From Roseiarcus sp963813555 (GTDB taxonomy: Bacteria > Pseudomonadota > Alphaproteobacteria > Rhizobiales > Beijerinckiaceae), in NCBI GenBank assembly GCA_963813555.1, contig CAWEZX010000016.1:186001-250000 (forward strand): DNA of 64,000 nt. Direction: 5' to 3'. Below the pieces are notes generated by a model, which was given only the letters and a program-made list of their open reading frames with translations, was not told where the DNA came from and did no database searches. A program made the translations under genes and the position numbers. Positions 36,808 to 46,036 of this stretch are shown piece after piece. Positions within the stretch are counted from its first letter, which is position 1. Every line of letters begins with the position of its first letter.

Positions 36808-37952
36808 GGCTTAGGCGCAGCGTCGCTCGTCGCCCTTCCGCTGCTCTGCGTAGGGCCCGCGCCGGTATCAACCGTGGCTTCGACCGACATGCCGGGCCTC
36901 ACCAGCGCGCCGAGCGAAGGGTTGCTGTCGAGCACGATCTTTACGGGCACGCGCTGGACCACCTTGGTGAAATTCCCAGTCGCGTTGTCGGGGGGAAGCA
37001 GCGCGAACGTGCTGCCTGTCCCCGGCGACCAAGAGTCCACGTGGCCAGTGAGCTTGAGGTCGGGAAAGGCGTCGACAGTCACCCGCGCCGGCTGGCCGAC
37101 CCGGATGTTGGTCATCTGGGTTTCCTTGAAGTTCGCGAGCGTCCAGATGTTCGGCAGCGGAAGGACGGCGATCACTTGCGTGCCGACATTGACGAATTGC
37201 CCGAGGCGCACTTGCCGCTGGCCCACGAGGCCATCGGCGGGGGACAGAATTCGCGTATAGCGCAAATTGTCCGAGGCGAGCGCGACTTGTGCTTCCGCTG
37301 CGTGGATTTGGGCGCGAAGCTGCTTCTCCTGGATGTCGATCGCCGCCAGCGCCGCCTTCTGCTGGTCCAATTGGGCTTCGTTCAGGCGCCGCTGGGCGAG
37401 CGCTTTCTTGGCGTTGTCGTCGGCCTGTTCGACCAACTGCTGCGTGCCGGCGATTCCGGTCTTGTACAGGTCGCGCTGGCGCTTGTCCTCGAGCTGGAAG
37501 CGCAGCACGTCGGCCTCGGTCGCGTCGATCGTCGCCTCAGCCTCTCGGACAAGCGCCTGCTGGATGCCGCGCTGGTTCTCAAGGTTGGCGAGCGTGGCCT
37601 CAGCCGCAGCGAGATTGGCTTGAGCCAAGTCAAGTTGAGCCTTGTAGTCGGACGGATCAATGACGGCGATCAAATCGTCCTTGCGAATGGTCTGGAAGTC
37701 ATTGACCGGCATCTCCGTGATATATCCGGACACGCGCGCCGAGAGCGGCGTCACGTCGCCCGCAACGAAGGCGTCGTCCGTCGATTCGAAACGCGCAGCC
37801 CCTGTCCAGCGGTCCCAGTGTCCGGCGGTGTACCAAATGAGCCAGGCGGCGAAGATGAGAAAAGCGATGCGGAGGATCGGGAAGAGCCAGCTGCGGAGCC
37901 TGCTCGAAGCAGTCGGCGGCGGGGCGTTATCCGTCACACGGGAATCGGCCAT
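36804..37952 (-). CDS. HlyD-family membrane fusion protein (EmrA-like)
   Basis: The 382-residue adaptor has one N-terminal membrane helix (about 24-44), a biotinyl-lipoyl-like motif split around the coiled hairpin (SARVSGYITEMPVNDFQTI near residue 75 and SPADGLVGQRQVRLGQFV near 245), and a long helical hairpin rich in Ala/Gln/Glu between them. It bridges the inner-membrane exporter and an outer-membrane channel. The first gene of the emrAB-like pair, overlapping the exporter by 4 bases. Confidence 0.92.
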   Translation of the reverse strand: MADSRVTDNAPPPTASSRLRSWLFPILRIAFLIFAAWLIWYTAGHWDRWTGAARFESTDDAFVAGDVTPLSARVSGYITEMPVNDFQTIRKDDLIAVIDPSDYKAQLDLAQANLAAAEATLANLENQRGIQQALVREAEATIDATEADVLRFQLEDKRQRDLYKTGIAGTQQLVEQADDNAKKALAQRRLNEAQLDQQKAALAAIDIQEKQLRAQIHAAEAQVALASDNLRYTRILSPADGLVGQRQVRLGQFVNVGTQVIAVLPLPNIWTLANFKETQMTNIRVGQPARVTVDAFPDLKLTGHVDSWSPGTGSTFALLPPDNATGNFTKVVQRVPVKIVLDSNPSLGALVRPGMSVEATVDTGAGPTQSSGRATSDAAPKP

Positions 37953-38060
37953 GAAGACTCCGATGGGCTCACCAGTCGGGAAAGCCCGGGCCTATGATTG
38001 CGGGCTCGGGTCCCCCGCTCAAGTACACTAAGGTCTGAGTGGGAGACGCCGCATTAGACT

Positions 38061-39473
38061 TCATTGCCCACCCTCAGCGCCGGCCGGCTCGGCGTGCCCC
38101 ACAACCCGGCGCGCTTCGGGAAAGGCTTCCCGCACCGAGCGCTCAAGCGCATCGACGGCGTCATGAACGGTCTCGACCGGCGTCGCCGGATCGACGCGGC
38201 AATGGAAGAGGACGAATACGCCGCCCGGGGTTTCGCGCACCCGCACGTTGTGGATGTCGCGCACGCGTCCCTGCTCAACGGCCGTGGCGGCGAGCGAGGC
38301 TTCGATGCGGTGAGCGAGGTTCGGCTCCGCCAATTGCCCGGTCGCCTCCGGCTCGGCCGGCTCAATGTGGGTCTCGACTTCGACATCCTCGCCGATTTCC
38401 TCGGCGATCGCATCTTCAAGCTCTGACGCAAGCCGATGGGCGTCGCCTAAAGTCATCGCGCCGTCAACTTCGAGATCGAGGGCGACGGCCTTACGGGTTT
38501 CGATGTCCTGGATGGTGACATGGTGCACCGGCAGGCCGCGGCGCGCCGCGATCACGAGCACGCGCTCGAGGATCGTCTCGTCGTCGAGCTTGAGCGGGTT
38601 GGCGGTAATGGTCAATTCGGCCTCAGGCCAACGTCGGGCGATCCGGGTTTGAAGCTCGGCCTTGATCCCCGCCACGCGTTCCAGCAGCAGCGTGCGCGAG
38701 ACCGAGACGACGACGTCGCCCACAATCTTGGCGCCGCTGGGCCTGAGCCGGATCGCCTCGATCCCCGCAACGCTCGTGTTGTGCATGACCAGGGAGCGGA
38801 TCGCGTCGGCCAGCCCCTCGGGCGCGCGGTCGACCAGCGCATCGATCGTCGTTCGGCCCAGGCGATAGCCGGCTGCGGCGATGAAACCGGCGACGCCGAT
38901 CGCGGCCAGCGCGTCAGCATGGGGGAATCCGGCCGACGTGGCGGCGAGCCCCAGGAGGACCAGCACGGATGAGACGAGATCGCTCGAATAATGGAGCGCA
39001 TCGGCGCTCAGCGCCTGGCTCGAGGTTAAGCGCGCCACGTGGGTCAGCGCCCGCCAGCGCACGATGTCGACGACGATCGAGAACAGGATCGCGCCGATCG
39101 CGAAAGCGTCCACGTCGACCGCGGCGCCACCGTCGCGGATGCGCATGATGGCTGCGATCGCGACGCCGACCGAGAGCGCGGCGAGAAACCCGGTTTCGGC
39201 CAGCGCCGCCACCGCCTCGATCTTGGCGTGGCCGAACGGATGATCGGCGTCGGCGGGCTTGTCGGCCTCGCGCACGGCGAAAAAAGTGAGCGCGCTTGCG
39301 CCGATGTCGATCGTGTTATGCGCGCCCTCTGAGAGAAGCGCGAGCGAGCCGGAAGCCATGCCCGCCGCGAGCTTGAGGACGGCCAGAACTGTGCTCGCGA
39401 CGATCGACGCCGCCGCGGCGCGCTGCTTCAACGTCGAGTGGTCCTCGGCCGGATGGCGCGGCTTCGTTCCCAA
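38061..39473 (-). CDS. Cation diffusion facilitator with three tandem C-terminal domains
   Basis: The 470-residue protein starts at a TTG (39473); no ATG fits before the first helix. Residues about 15-210 are the six-helix CDF core with metal-site motifs: SEGAHNTIDIGA, HPFGHAKIEAVAA, and SADALHYSSDLVSSV (HxxxD). The C-terminal part holds three related cytoplasmic modules (about 230-300, 315-385 and 405-462), each ending in a short strand such as TITANP, ETHIEP and VGHAEP. CDF proteins export Zn, Fe, Mn or Cd by proton antiport, and most have one such module. The metal cannot be stated. Confidence 0.88.
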   Translation of the reverse strand: MGTKPRHPAEDHSTLKQRAAAASIVASTVLAVLKLAAGMASGSLALLSEGAHNTIDIGASALTFFAVREADKPADADHPFGHAKIEAVAALAETGFLAALSVGVAIAAIMRIRDGGAAVDVDAFAIGAILFSIVVDIVRWRALTHVARLTSSQALSADALHYSSDLVSSVLVLLGLAATSAGFPHADALAAIGVAGFIAAAGYRLGRTTIDALVDRAPEGLADAIRSLVMHNTSVAGIEAIRLRPSGAKIVGDVVVSVSRTLLLERVAGIKAELQTRIARRWPEAELTITANPLKLDDETILERVLVIAARRGLPVHHVTIQDIETRKAVALDLEVDGAMTLGDAHRLASELEDAIAEEIGEDVEVETHIEPAEPEATGQLAEPNLAHRIEASLAATAVEQGRVRDIHNVRVRETPGGVFVLFHCRVDPATPVETVHDAVDALERSVREAFPEARRVVGHAEPAGAEGGQ

Positions 39474-39566
39474 AGCGAGTCGTCTGTTCGTCCGGGGGGC
39501 TTCCCCTTGAGACCGAAGGCGTTATGCTCTGAAGACAGTGACGAAGCAAACCCCGACGAGGAGCCC

Positions 39567-40004
39567 ATGGAATATTTGCATACGATGATCCGCGTGACCG
39601 ACCTTAAGGCGACGATTGCCTTTTTCGAACTCATGGGTTTCGTTGAGACGCGCCGCATCGAAAACGAAAAGGGCCGTTACACGCTTGTGTTCCTCGCCGC
39701 CCCCGACGACGCCGAATCGGCGAAGGCGAGCCGGAAGCCGACCATCGAGCTCACCTACAATTGGGACCCGGAGGCCTATACCGGCGGGCGCAATTTCGGC
39801 CACCTCGCCTATGGCGTCGACGACATCTACGCGACCTGCGCCAAGCTCAAGGCGGGAGGCGTGACCATCAACCGGCCGCCGCGCGACGGCCACATGGCCT
39901 TTATCCGCACGCCCGACAACGTCTCGATCGAACTCATCCAGAAGGGCGAGTCGAAGGCGCCGGCCGAACCGTGGGCGTCGATGGCGAATACCGGGGTGTG
40001 GTGA
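39567..40004 (+). CDS. gloA: Lactoylglutathione lyase (glyoxalase I)
   Basis: The ATG at 39567 follows GAGGAG; 145 residues. The protein has the vicinal-oxygen-chelate fold: MEYLHTMIRVTDLKATIAFF (metal ligand H5), a ligand glutamate in PTIELTYNW, GHLAYGVDD, and IRTPDNVSIELIQKG with the catalytic glutamate. It converts the methylglyoxal-glutathione adduct to S-lactoylglutathione. It is convergent in neither direction and seems monocistronic. Confidence 0.93.
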   Translation: MEYLHTMIRVTDLKATIAFFELMGFVETRRIENEKGRYTLVFLAAPDDAESAKASRKPTIELTYNWDPEAYTGGRNFGHLAYGVDDIYATCAKLKAGGVTINRPPRDGHMAFIRTPDNVSIELIQKGESKAPAEPWASMANTGVW

Positions 40005-40318
40005 TCCGCGACCGGGCCCGGTTTAAAGCGGAGACGCCTCAGCGGCGAACGTTCGCCGCCGAGGCCCCTCGTTTGCGCCAGCGGCGGCACAGGGACCGAT
40101 CAGCCCAAGGGATCGGCTCGAGCGAATGACGTCAGGCGCCGCCGCACGACGGTGAACGCCTTGCCGTAAACCTTCATTCCATTCATGCGCGAGCGCCGCA
40201 TATTCGGCGCTGACATAAATCTTATGCACAAGCGACCGCTTCCCATTCGCCGGGTGGCCTTCCATTTCCTCCCAGCGGGCCACGAACGCCCGCGACGGGC
40301 ATTCGAGGAATTTGGGTC
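40005..40318. other. Intergenic stretch with a possible gene fragment
   Basis: No complete gene is recognised. On the minus strand a frame from 40283 reads ARWEEMEGHPANGKRSLVHK followed by IYVSAEYAALAHEWNEGLRQ, which looks protein-like, but it then degenerates into arginine-rich sequence and matches no family I know. It may be a remnant. The 3' end contains a GAGGAA site serving the SDR gene. Confidence 0.35.
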
Positions 40319-41068
40319 ATGGGCAAACTGGATGGGAAGATCGCGGTGGTCACCGGGGGCAGCAGCGGAATCGGCCTTGCCGCCGCGAAGGCCTTCGTGG
40401 ACGAAGGCGCCTACGTGTTCATCGCCGGCCGAAGGCAGACGGAGCTCGACAAGGCGAAGGCGACGATCGGCCGCAACGTCTCAACTGTGCAGGCTGACGT
40501 CGCCAAACTTGGAGATCTCGATCGCCTGTACGCTCAGGTCAAGGCGGAGAAGGGCGGCGTTGACATCGTCGTTGCCAGCGCTGGCTTCGTGGAGATTGCG
40601 CCGATGGCGGCCGTGACGCCCGAGCATTTCGACAAGACCTTCGGGATCAACGCCCGCGGCGCATTCTTCACCGTTCAGAAGGCGGCTCCGCTGATGCGCG
40701 ACGGCGGCTCAATCGTGCTCGTCTCCTCGGGCGCGCATCTGAAAGGGATCCCGATGTATGTGACTTATAGCGCGACCAAGGCGGCCCTGCGCTCCTTCGC
40801 CCGCAGCATGGCCGCCGAGCTCAAGGACAGGCGCATCCGTGTCAACACCCTGTCGCCGGGCGCCATCGATACACCGATCATCGATAGCCAGTTCAAGACG
40901 AAGGAGGAGGCTGACGGGCTGAGGGAGATGTTCAAGCAGTCAACTCCGCTTGGACGCATCGGCCGAGCCGAGGAGATGGCGAAGGCGATCCTGTTTCTCG
41001 CGTCGGACGACAGCAGTTACACGACTGGCGCCGATCTTGTCGCCGATGGAGGGATGACCCAGATCTGA
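40319..41068 (+). CDS. Short-chain dehydrogenase/reductase
   Basis: The 249-residue enzyme has the classical SDR order: cofactor loop TGGSSGIG at residues 13-20, an acidic DV pair near 58, NAG replaced by SAG near 85, catalytic serine in IVLVSSGAH, YSATK (YxxxK) near 153-157, and RVNTLSPGAIDTP. A C-terminal ADGGMTQI end is typical. R39 after the second strand (AGRRQTEL) suggests NADP(H) preference. The substrate is unknown. Confidence 0.9.
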   Translation: MGKLDGKIAVVTGGSSGIGLAAAKAFVDEGAYVFIAGRRQTELDKAKATIGRNVSTVQADVAKLGDLDRLYAQVKAEKGGVDIVVASAGFVEIAPMAAVTPEHFDKTFGINARGAFFTVQKAAPLMRDGGSIVLVSSGAHLKGIPMYVTYSATKAALRSFARSMAAELKDRRIRVNTLSPGAIDTPIIDSQFKTKEEADGLREMFKQSTPLGRIGRAEEMAKAILFLASDDSSYTTGADLVADGGMTQI

Positions 41069-41093
41069 CCGCCGATCCGACGCGGCGCCGCGT

Positions 41094-42278
41094 TCAGGCG
41101 ATCGCGGCGCTGACCAGATTTCGGAACAGCACGCGGAAATATTCGCGATATTCCGGCGTCTGAACCATGAGCACGGCGAACAGGGAGTCGCGCGGCGACA
41201 CCCAGAACGCCGTGCCCATCATGCCGCCCCAGAAGAACTCGCCGACGCTGCCTGCCGTCGGCGCTCTTCCGGGATCGGTGCGCACCGCAAAACCGAGGCC
41301 GAAGCCGTGACCGGGCCATAACAGATAGTGGTCCTTCCTCACGCCCGCGTCGAGATGATCGCTGGCCATGAACGCCAGCGTTCGGGGCGCGAGAATGCGA
41401 ACCCCGTCGATCGCCCCGCCGAAGCTCAGCATGGCGGCGAAGCGGGTATAGTCGGCGAGCGTCGACACAAGGCCGCCGCCGCCGGATTCGAATTTCGGCG
41501 GCGCTGTCACGCCGCGCGTGTCGACGCCAGCGGCGGTCATGAAGTCGAACGAGAATGGATCGGCCCGCCGCCCGAGCTTCGACTCCGGCGTGAAGAAAGC
41601 GGTGTCGACCATGTCGAGCGGGCCGAACAGGCGGTGTCGCAAAACCTCGCTTAGCGAAGCGCCTTCGACAATCTCGACGACACGGCCGAGCACGTCGGTG
41701 GACACGCTGTACTCCCAGACTTCGCCCGGCTGATGCATGAGCGGAAGCGCCGCCATCGCATCGACGTTTTCGGCTAGAGACCGATCCGAATTCACGACGT
41801 TCGCGGCTTTGACAAGCTTCTGGACTGGGGAAGCCCCGGTAAAGCCATAGGTTAGCCCCGACGTATGCCGCATGAGGTCCTGGACCGTGACTGGCCGCTT
41901 GAGCGGGGCAAGATCGAGCTTGTCTCCGTTGATGGCGCCCACCTTCACGTTCGCGAAGGCGGGGATGTATTTCGAGACGGGATCGGTGATGAGCAGGCGT
42001 CCCTCTTCGACCAGCATCATCGCCGCGACCGATACGATCGGCTTGGTCATCGAATAGATGCGGAAGATCGCATCGTCGATCATTCGCGGGCCGCCGGGAC
42101 GCAATGCTCCGACAAAGTCCCGATAGGCGACCTTGCCGTGGCGGGCGATCAGCATCGAGACGCCCGGAGCCTTTTTCTCCTCGACCTGACGAGCCATGAT
42201 TGCGGTGAGCCGCTCGAGCCTTTCCGGAATGAACCCCAGCGTTTCGGACGGGGCGTAGGAGAGGGCGAAGGAACTCAT
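41094..42278 (-). CDS. Serine hydrolase of the class C beta-lactamase/esterase family
   Basis: The start at 42278 gives 394 residues; a much longer upstream frame is arginine-rich and not protein-like. The catalytic SxxK is S76-M-T-K79 in FRIYSMTKPIVS. Then come LMRHTSGLTYGF and a tyrosine motif, YSVSTDVLG, and a late HGFGLGFAV in the KTG-like position. There is no signal peptide. These features fit the EstB-like esterase/beta-lactamase branch more than a true AmpC, so antibiotic hydrolysis is not implied. Confidence 0.88.
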   Translation of the reverse strand: MSSFALSYAPSETLGFIPERLERLTAIMARQVEEKKAPGVSMLIARHGKVAYRDFVGALRPGGPRMIDDAIFRIYSMTKPIVSVAAMMLVEEGRLLITDPVSKYIPAFANVKVGAINGDKLDLAPLKRPVTVQDLMRHTSGLTYGFTGASPVQKLVKAANVVNSDRSLAENVDAMAALPLMHQPGEVWEYSVSTDVLGRVVEIVEGASLSEVLRHRLFGPLDMVDTAFFTPESKLGRRADPFSFDFMTAAGVDTRGVTAPPKFESGGGGLVSTLADYTRFAAMLSFGGAIDGVRILAPRTLAFMASDHLDAGVRKDHYLLWPGHGFGLGFAVRTDPGRAPTAGSVGEFFWGGMMGTAFWVSPRDSLFAVLMVQTPEYREYFRVLFRNLVSAAIA

Positions 42279-42482
42279 CGTACGGCTCTCAGGTTTCAGC
42301 GACGGGCGGACAATGGGCCACCCGCAAGCAACCGGCAAGCGGGCGCGGCACCGCTGTAGACGCGATCGCTGATCGCGGCCGCGCTCCAAAGGGCGTTCGG
42401 AAGAACGCCGGTCTGACGACGGGCTATGGAGCGCGGCTACAGTCGCGCTGGACAGCGGACCACGCGCGCGGGACAAAGCTGT

Positions 42483-43793
42483 ATGAGTCTTCTCGACGGC
42501 ATGGAGCCAAAGGCCGAGCCGCCGCCGGCGCCGCTCGCCGAGCGGCTCAGGCCGATGACGCTGGCCGAAGTTTCGGGCCAGGAGCATCTGACCGGGCCGG
42601 AAGGGGCGCTGACGCGCCTCATCGCGGCGCCCGCGCTCGGCTCGATGATCTTCTGGGGGCCGCCGGGCAGCGGCAAGACGACGGTCGCGCGGCTGATCGG
42701 CGCGAGCCGCCACGACACGTTCGTGCAGGTTTCGGCGATCCATACGGGCGTGGCGGAACTAAAGAAGATTTTCGACGCCGCCCGCGCGCGCCGTGCGCAA
42801 GGGCAGGGCACGCTCCTGTTTGTCGACGAGATCCATCGTTTCAACCGCGCGCAGCAAGATTCCTTCCTGCCGGTGATGGAGGACGGCGCGATCACCCTGA
42901 TCGGCGCGACGACCGAAAATCCTTCGTTCGAGCTTAATGCGTCGCTGCTCTCCCGCGCGCGCGTGCTCGTCTTTCGCCCGCTGGGCGCGCAAGCGCTCGA
43001 AGCGCTGCTCGAGCGCGCGGAGCGCCTGCTGGCCAAGCCCTTGCCGCTCGATCCGCCAGCGCGCGAGGCGCTCATCGGCATGGCGGACGGCGACGGACGC
43101 GCGTTGCTTACTCTCGCCGAAGAGGTCTGGCGCGCCGCGCGCCCAAACGAAACGTTGGACGCGGCGCGCCTGGTCGACGTCGTGCAGCGGCGCGCACCGA
43201 TTTACGACAAGGCGCAGGACGGCCATTACAATCTGATCTCGGCCTTGCATAAATGCGTGCGCGGCTCCGATCCGGATGCGGCTCTCTATTACCTCGCTCG
43301 CATGTTCGACGCCGGCGAGGACCCTTTGTTCATTGCGCGACGCGTGGTGCGCATGGCGTCTGAGGATATCGGCCTTGCCGATCCGCAGGCGCTGGTTGTC
43401 GCGAACGCCGCCAAGGACGCTTACGACTTCCTCGGCAGTCCCGAGGGCGAATTGGCGATCGCTCAAGCTGTGGTCTATGTCGCATCCGCGCCGAAATCGA
43501 ACGCGGTCTATAAGGCGTTCGGGGCCGCTCAGGCGCTGAGCCGCGCGCATGGCTCGCCCGCCCCGCCGAAGACCATCCTCAACGCGCCGACGCGGCTGAT
43601 GAAGCGCGAGGGCTACGGGGCCGATTATCAATACGATCACGACGCGCCCGAGGCGTTCAGCGGCCAGAACTATTGGCCGGAGAAAGTCGGCCGCCAAACG
43701 CTCTACGAGCCGGTCGAGCGGGGTTTCGAGCGCGAGATCAAAAAGCGGCTCGAATATTGGGCCCGGCTGCGCGACGAGCGGGGCGGGGAGTAG
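42483..43793 (+). CDS. rarA: Replication-associated recombination protein A (RarA/MgsA)
   Basis: The ATG at 42483 gives 436 residues. AAA+ motifs: Walker A WGPPGSGKTT at 58-67, Walker B LLFVDEIHRFN near 118, sensor 1 GATTENPSFELN near 140, and arginine finger SLLSRARV. The C-terminal half has the RarA tetramerisation region (HYNLISALHKCVRGSDPDA, MASEDIGLADP, PKSNAVYKA). It acts with replication forks and recombination proteins at stalled sites. It is followed by a hairpin repeat. Confidence 0.95.
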   Translation: MSLLDGMEPKAEPPPAPLAERLRPMTLAEVSGQEHLTGPEGALTRLIAAPALGSMIFWGPPGSGKTTVARLIGASRHDTFVQVSAIHTGVAELKKIFDAARARRAQGQGTLLFVDEIHRFNRAQQDSFLPVMEDGAITLIGATTENPSFELNASLLSRARVLVFRPLGAQALEALLERAERLLAKPLPLDPPAREALIGMADGDGRALLTLAEEVWRAARPNETLDAARLVDVVQRRAPIYDKAQDGHYNLISALHKCVRGSDPDAALYYLARMFDAGEDPLFIARRVVRMASEDIGLADPQALVVANAAKDAYDFLGSPEGELAIAQAVVYVASAPKSNAVYKAFGAAQALSRAHGSPAPPKTILNAPTRLMKREGYGADYQYDHDAPEAFSGQNYWPEKVGRQTLYEPVERGFEREIKKRLEYWARLRDERGGE

Positions 43794-43800
43794 GGCGCTC

Positions 43801-43845
43801 CCTTCTCCCGCCGGGAGAAGGTGGCCCGAAGGGCCGGATGAGGGC
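43801..43845. repeat. Palindromic intergenic repeat between rarA and coaD
   Basis: CCTTCTCCCG-C-CGGGAGAAGG (43801-43821) is a perfect inverted repeat with 10-bp arms, followed by GGCCC-GAA-GGGCC (43823-43835) and GGATGAGGG. This two-hairpin element is very common between genes of Hyphomicrobiales. It lies between two convergent genes and may also end their transcripts. Confidence 0.75.
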
Positions 43846-43852
43846 GGAGCCG

Positions 43853-44356
43853 CTATCCGCCGTTGGCGAACTTCGCCTTCAGCGCCTTGACGACATTGGG
43901 CGGGGCGAAGGGAGAGGCGTCGCCGCCCATCGAGGCGATCTGCCGCACGAGCGTCGCGGTGATCGGCCTCACCGGCGAGGAGGCGGGCAGAAAGACGGTG
44001 TGCAGTTCGGGCGCCATCGCGCCGTTCATGCCCGCCATCTGCATCTCGTAATTGAAATCGGTCGAGTCGCGTAGCCCCCGAACGATCAGCGTCGCGCCTG
44101 CCTTGCGCGCCGCCTCGATGGCGAGGCCCGTGAATTCGACGGTGTCGAGTTCGCAAGACGCCTTGGCCATGATCGGCGCCGCCGCTTCGCGAATCAGTTT
44201 CAGCCGCTCCTTGACCGTGAACAGCGCGGCCTTGTTGGGATTGGAGCCGACGCCGATGACCAGCCTGTCGCATAGCGCCGCGGCATGCTCGATCACGTCC
44301 AGATGGCCGTTGGTCATCGGATCGAACGAGCCGGAGAAGAAGCCGACGCGGGTCAT
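43853..44356 (-). CDS. coaD: Phosphopantetheine adenylyltransferase
   Basis: The 167-residue enzyme catalyses the fourth step of coenzyme A synthesis, joining ATP and 4'-phosphopantetheine. The nucleotidyltransferase motif FSGSFDPMTNGHLDVI has the T/HxGH type site at residues 15-18. NPNKAALFTVKERLKLI, VRGLRDSTDFNYEMQMAGMN and SSPVRPITATLVRQIA match CoaD closely. Usual length. It is convergent with rarA. Confidence 0.95.
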   Translation of the reverse strand: MTRVGFFSGSFDPMTNGHLDVIEHAAALCDRLVIGVGSNPNKAALFTVKERLKLIREAAAPIMAKASCELDTVEFTGLAIEAARKAGATLIVRGLRDSTDFNYEMQMAGMNGAMAPELHTVFLPASSPVRPITATLVRQIASMGGDASPFAPPNVVKALKAKFANGG

Positions 44357-44536
44357 GCGCGCTGAGCGTTAGCTTGCGGGGAAGCGCTCGGCAAGGGCAG
44401 GGCGGGGAGCTCATGGTCGATAGAAGAGCGAACTGAGGATTAAGACGAAATTGAGATTTGCACCTCGATATTGTCATTAGCTGTATCGTGCAAAGAGACC
44501 GCCGTTCGCGGCCGAACTCAAAGCCGGAGACTTAAG

Positions 44537-44956
44537 ATGAAAATCGCCGCCGCCACGTTTGCATTGGTGTGCCTTTACGCTGCTTCGGCCAACGCCCAGA
44601 GCGCCCAAGGGGCAAAGGAAGGCGCCGTCAAACCGGTGAGGCTGAACGCCAATTTTCAGATGTCCATTCCCCTCGATCCCGGCGCCTCGACCGCCGATAT
44701 CGCCAAGGCGCTCGCGCAGGCCAACACCTCCCTGAGCGATCTCGCTCAGCGGCAGTGCGAATTGCTCTCGGCTGCGTTCAAGCGCGAATGCCGAATCGTG
44801 CAAATCAATCTCGGCGCGAATCTCAACGGCCGGTGGCTCGCAAACCAGATGAATGACGACAATGTCGCAAGGCGCATGGCGAACGCTACGATGAATCTAA
44901 CCGTCGAGCTTTCCGCGCCGATCGAGGAAACAAAGGCCGCCCCATCGGCGAAGTGA
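44537..44956 (+). CDS. Small exported protein of unknown function
   Basis: The ATG at 44537 follows GGAGA and starts a signal peptide (MKIAAATFALVCLYAASANA then QSAQ); 139 residues. The mature part has a pair of cysteines (RQCELL and KRECRI) that could form a disulfide, and NANFQMSIPLD followed by an amphipathic segment. No family is recognised. The pattern suggests a small periplasmic protein. Confidence 0.6.
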   Translation: MKIAAATFALVCLYAASANAQSAQGAKEGAVKPVRLNANFQMSIPLDPGASTADIAKALAQANTSLSDLAQRQCELLSAAFKRECRIVQINLGANLNGRWLANQMNDDNVARRMANATMNLTVELSAPIEETKAAPSAK

Positions 44957-45168
44957 ACGAAAAGCGGCGGCGCTGCCCGGCCGCATTCGTCGTCCCAGTC
45001 GGCGACAAGCGGACTTGCATCGCCCTCGTCCAGAGGATCGCCGTTGAGTCGAGACCCCGTTCGGGTTAAATCGCAGGGCAATCCGCCCGACGCCGTTCGT
45101 CGCCAACGCGGCCGCGTTACGCCCTATTTGACGGGCAAGCCGCTCCGAAAGCCGAAAGACCTCTGAGA

Positions 45169-45462
45169 ATGCCGATCGTCCGCGCCAGCGTCCCTACCTC
45201 CAACGCCTCCAAGTACATGCAGCAGCTCTGCAAGCATTGGAGCCACAAGCTTGAAGTCGACCTTTCGGAGCGGAGAGGCGTCGTCAAATTTCCGGCCGCC
45301 ATCGCCGCGTTCGAGGCGGGCGCTGATGTGCTGACGGTCACGATCGAGGGGGAGGAGGGCGAAGTCGAGCGTATGAAAGGCGTGGTCGCCTCGCACCTCG
45401 ACCGGTTCGCGTTCCGTGAAGCGCCGCTGCGGTTCCATTGGTCAGGGGTCGGGGGCGGCTGA
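45169..45462 (+). CDS. DUF2218 family protein
   Basis: The 97-residue product matches the small DUF2218 family: N-terminal ASVPTSNASKYMQQLCKHW with a histidine-bearing KHWSHKLEV, then VKFPAAIAAFEA, and a C-terminal HLDRFAFREAPLRFHW. The role is unknown. The following OsmC-family gene starts 29 bases downstream, so the two are probably one unit. Confidence 0.85.
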   Translation: MPIVRASVPTSNASKYMQQLCKHWSHKLEVDLSERRGVVKFPAAIAAFEAGADVLTVTIEGEEGEVERMKGVVASHLDRFAFREAPLRFHWSGVGGG

Positions 45463-45491
45463 AGAGAGCGAACGACGAGGAGAGCACAATA

Positions 45492-46001
45492 ATGAATGCC
45501 GACGAATTGCGCGCCACCCAGGCGCCGCTCAAGGAACGCTACCGCGCCGACGCGAAGGCGGGGCTGGTCACGCTCAAAGCCAATGGCGCGCTCGATTCCG
45601 CTGCCATCGCCTGCAAGGTCGAGACTGGCCGAGCGCTTGCTCTCGCCGGGCTTCATCCCGCGACCGGGGGAAGCGGCGCCGAGCTCTGCTCAGGCGACAT
45701 GCTGCTCGAGGCTTTGGTCGCTTGCGCCGGCGTGACGTTGAAGGCGGTGGCGACGTCGATGGGGATCGAGTTGCGCTCGGGCAGGGTCGCGGCGGAAGGC
45801 GATCTCGACTTTCGCGGCACGCTCGGCGTCGACAAGCAGGCGCCCGTCGGGTTCACCGACATTCGGCTGAAATTCGAACTCGACACGGACGCAGCCCAGG
45901 ATCAGCTCGACACGTTATTGAAGCTCACCGAGCGCTACTGCGTCGTGCTGCAGTCGTTGAAGCGCTCGCCTTCGCTCGAGGCGGCGATCGAGCGGGTATA
46001 G
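45492..46001 (+). CDS. OsmC/Ohr family protein
   Basis: The ATG at 45492 follows GAGGAGAG and gives 169 residues. The OsmC fold is indicated by HPATGGSGAELCSGDMLLEA with the first reactive cysteine and VACAGVTLKAVA with a second, then ERYCVVLQSLKR. OsmC and Ohr proteins reduce organic hydroperoxides through the two cysteines. The spacing fits the OsmC-like branch, but substrates of this subgroup are not known. Confidence 0.82.
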   Translation: MNADELRATQAPLKERYRADAKAGLVTLKANGALDSAAIACKVETGRALALAGLHPATGGSGAELCSGDMLLEALVACAGVTLKAVATSMGIELRSGRVAAEGDLDFRGTLGVDKQAPVGFTDIRLKFELDTDAAQDQLDTLLKLTERYCVVLQSLKRSPSLEAAIERV

Positions 46002-46036
46002 GCGGCCTCGTCCAGGCGCGCGCCGCGCGGGCGACC

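Noticed and set aside
41094..42278. Beta-lactam resistance gene
   Set aside because: The SxxK serine hydrolase lacks a signal peptide and has esterase-like motifs, so a resistance role is not supported.
43801..43845. CRISPR-like repeat
   Set aside because: It is a single copy of a two-hairpin intergenic repeat with no spacers or cas genes in the window.
42759..44477. 572-codon minus-strand frame spanning rarA and coaD
   Set aside because: It runs antisense to rarA and out of frame through coaD, both of which are secure.
45000..45110. Possible tRNA gene (arm-like GTTCGGGTTAAATC segment)
   Set aside because: Acceptor and anticodon arms cannot be formed around it, so it does not make a tRNA.
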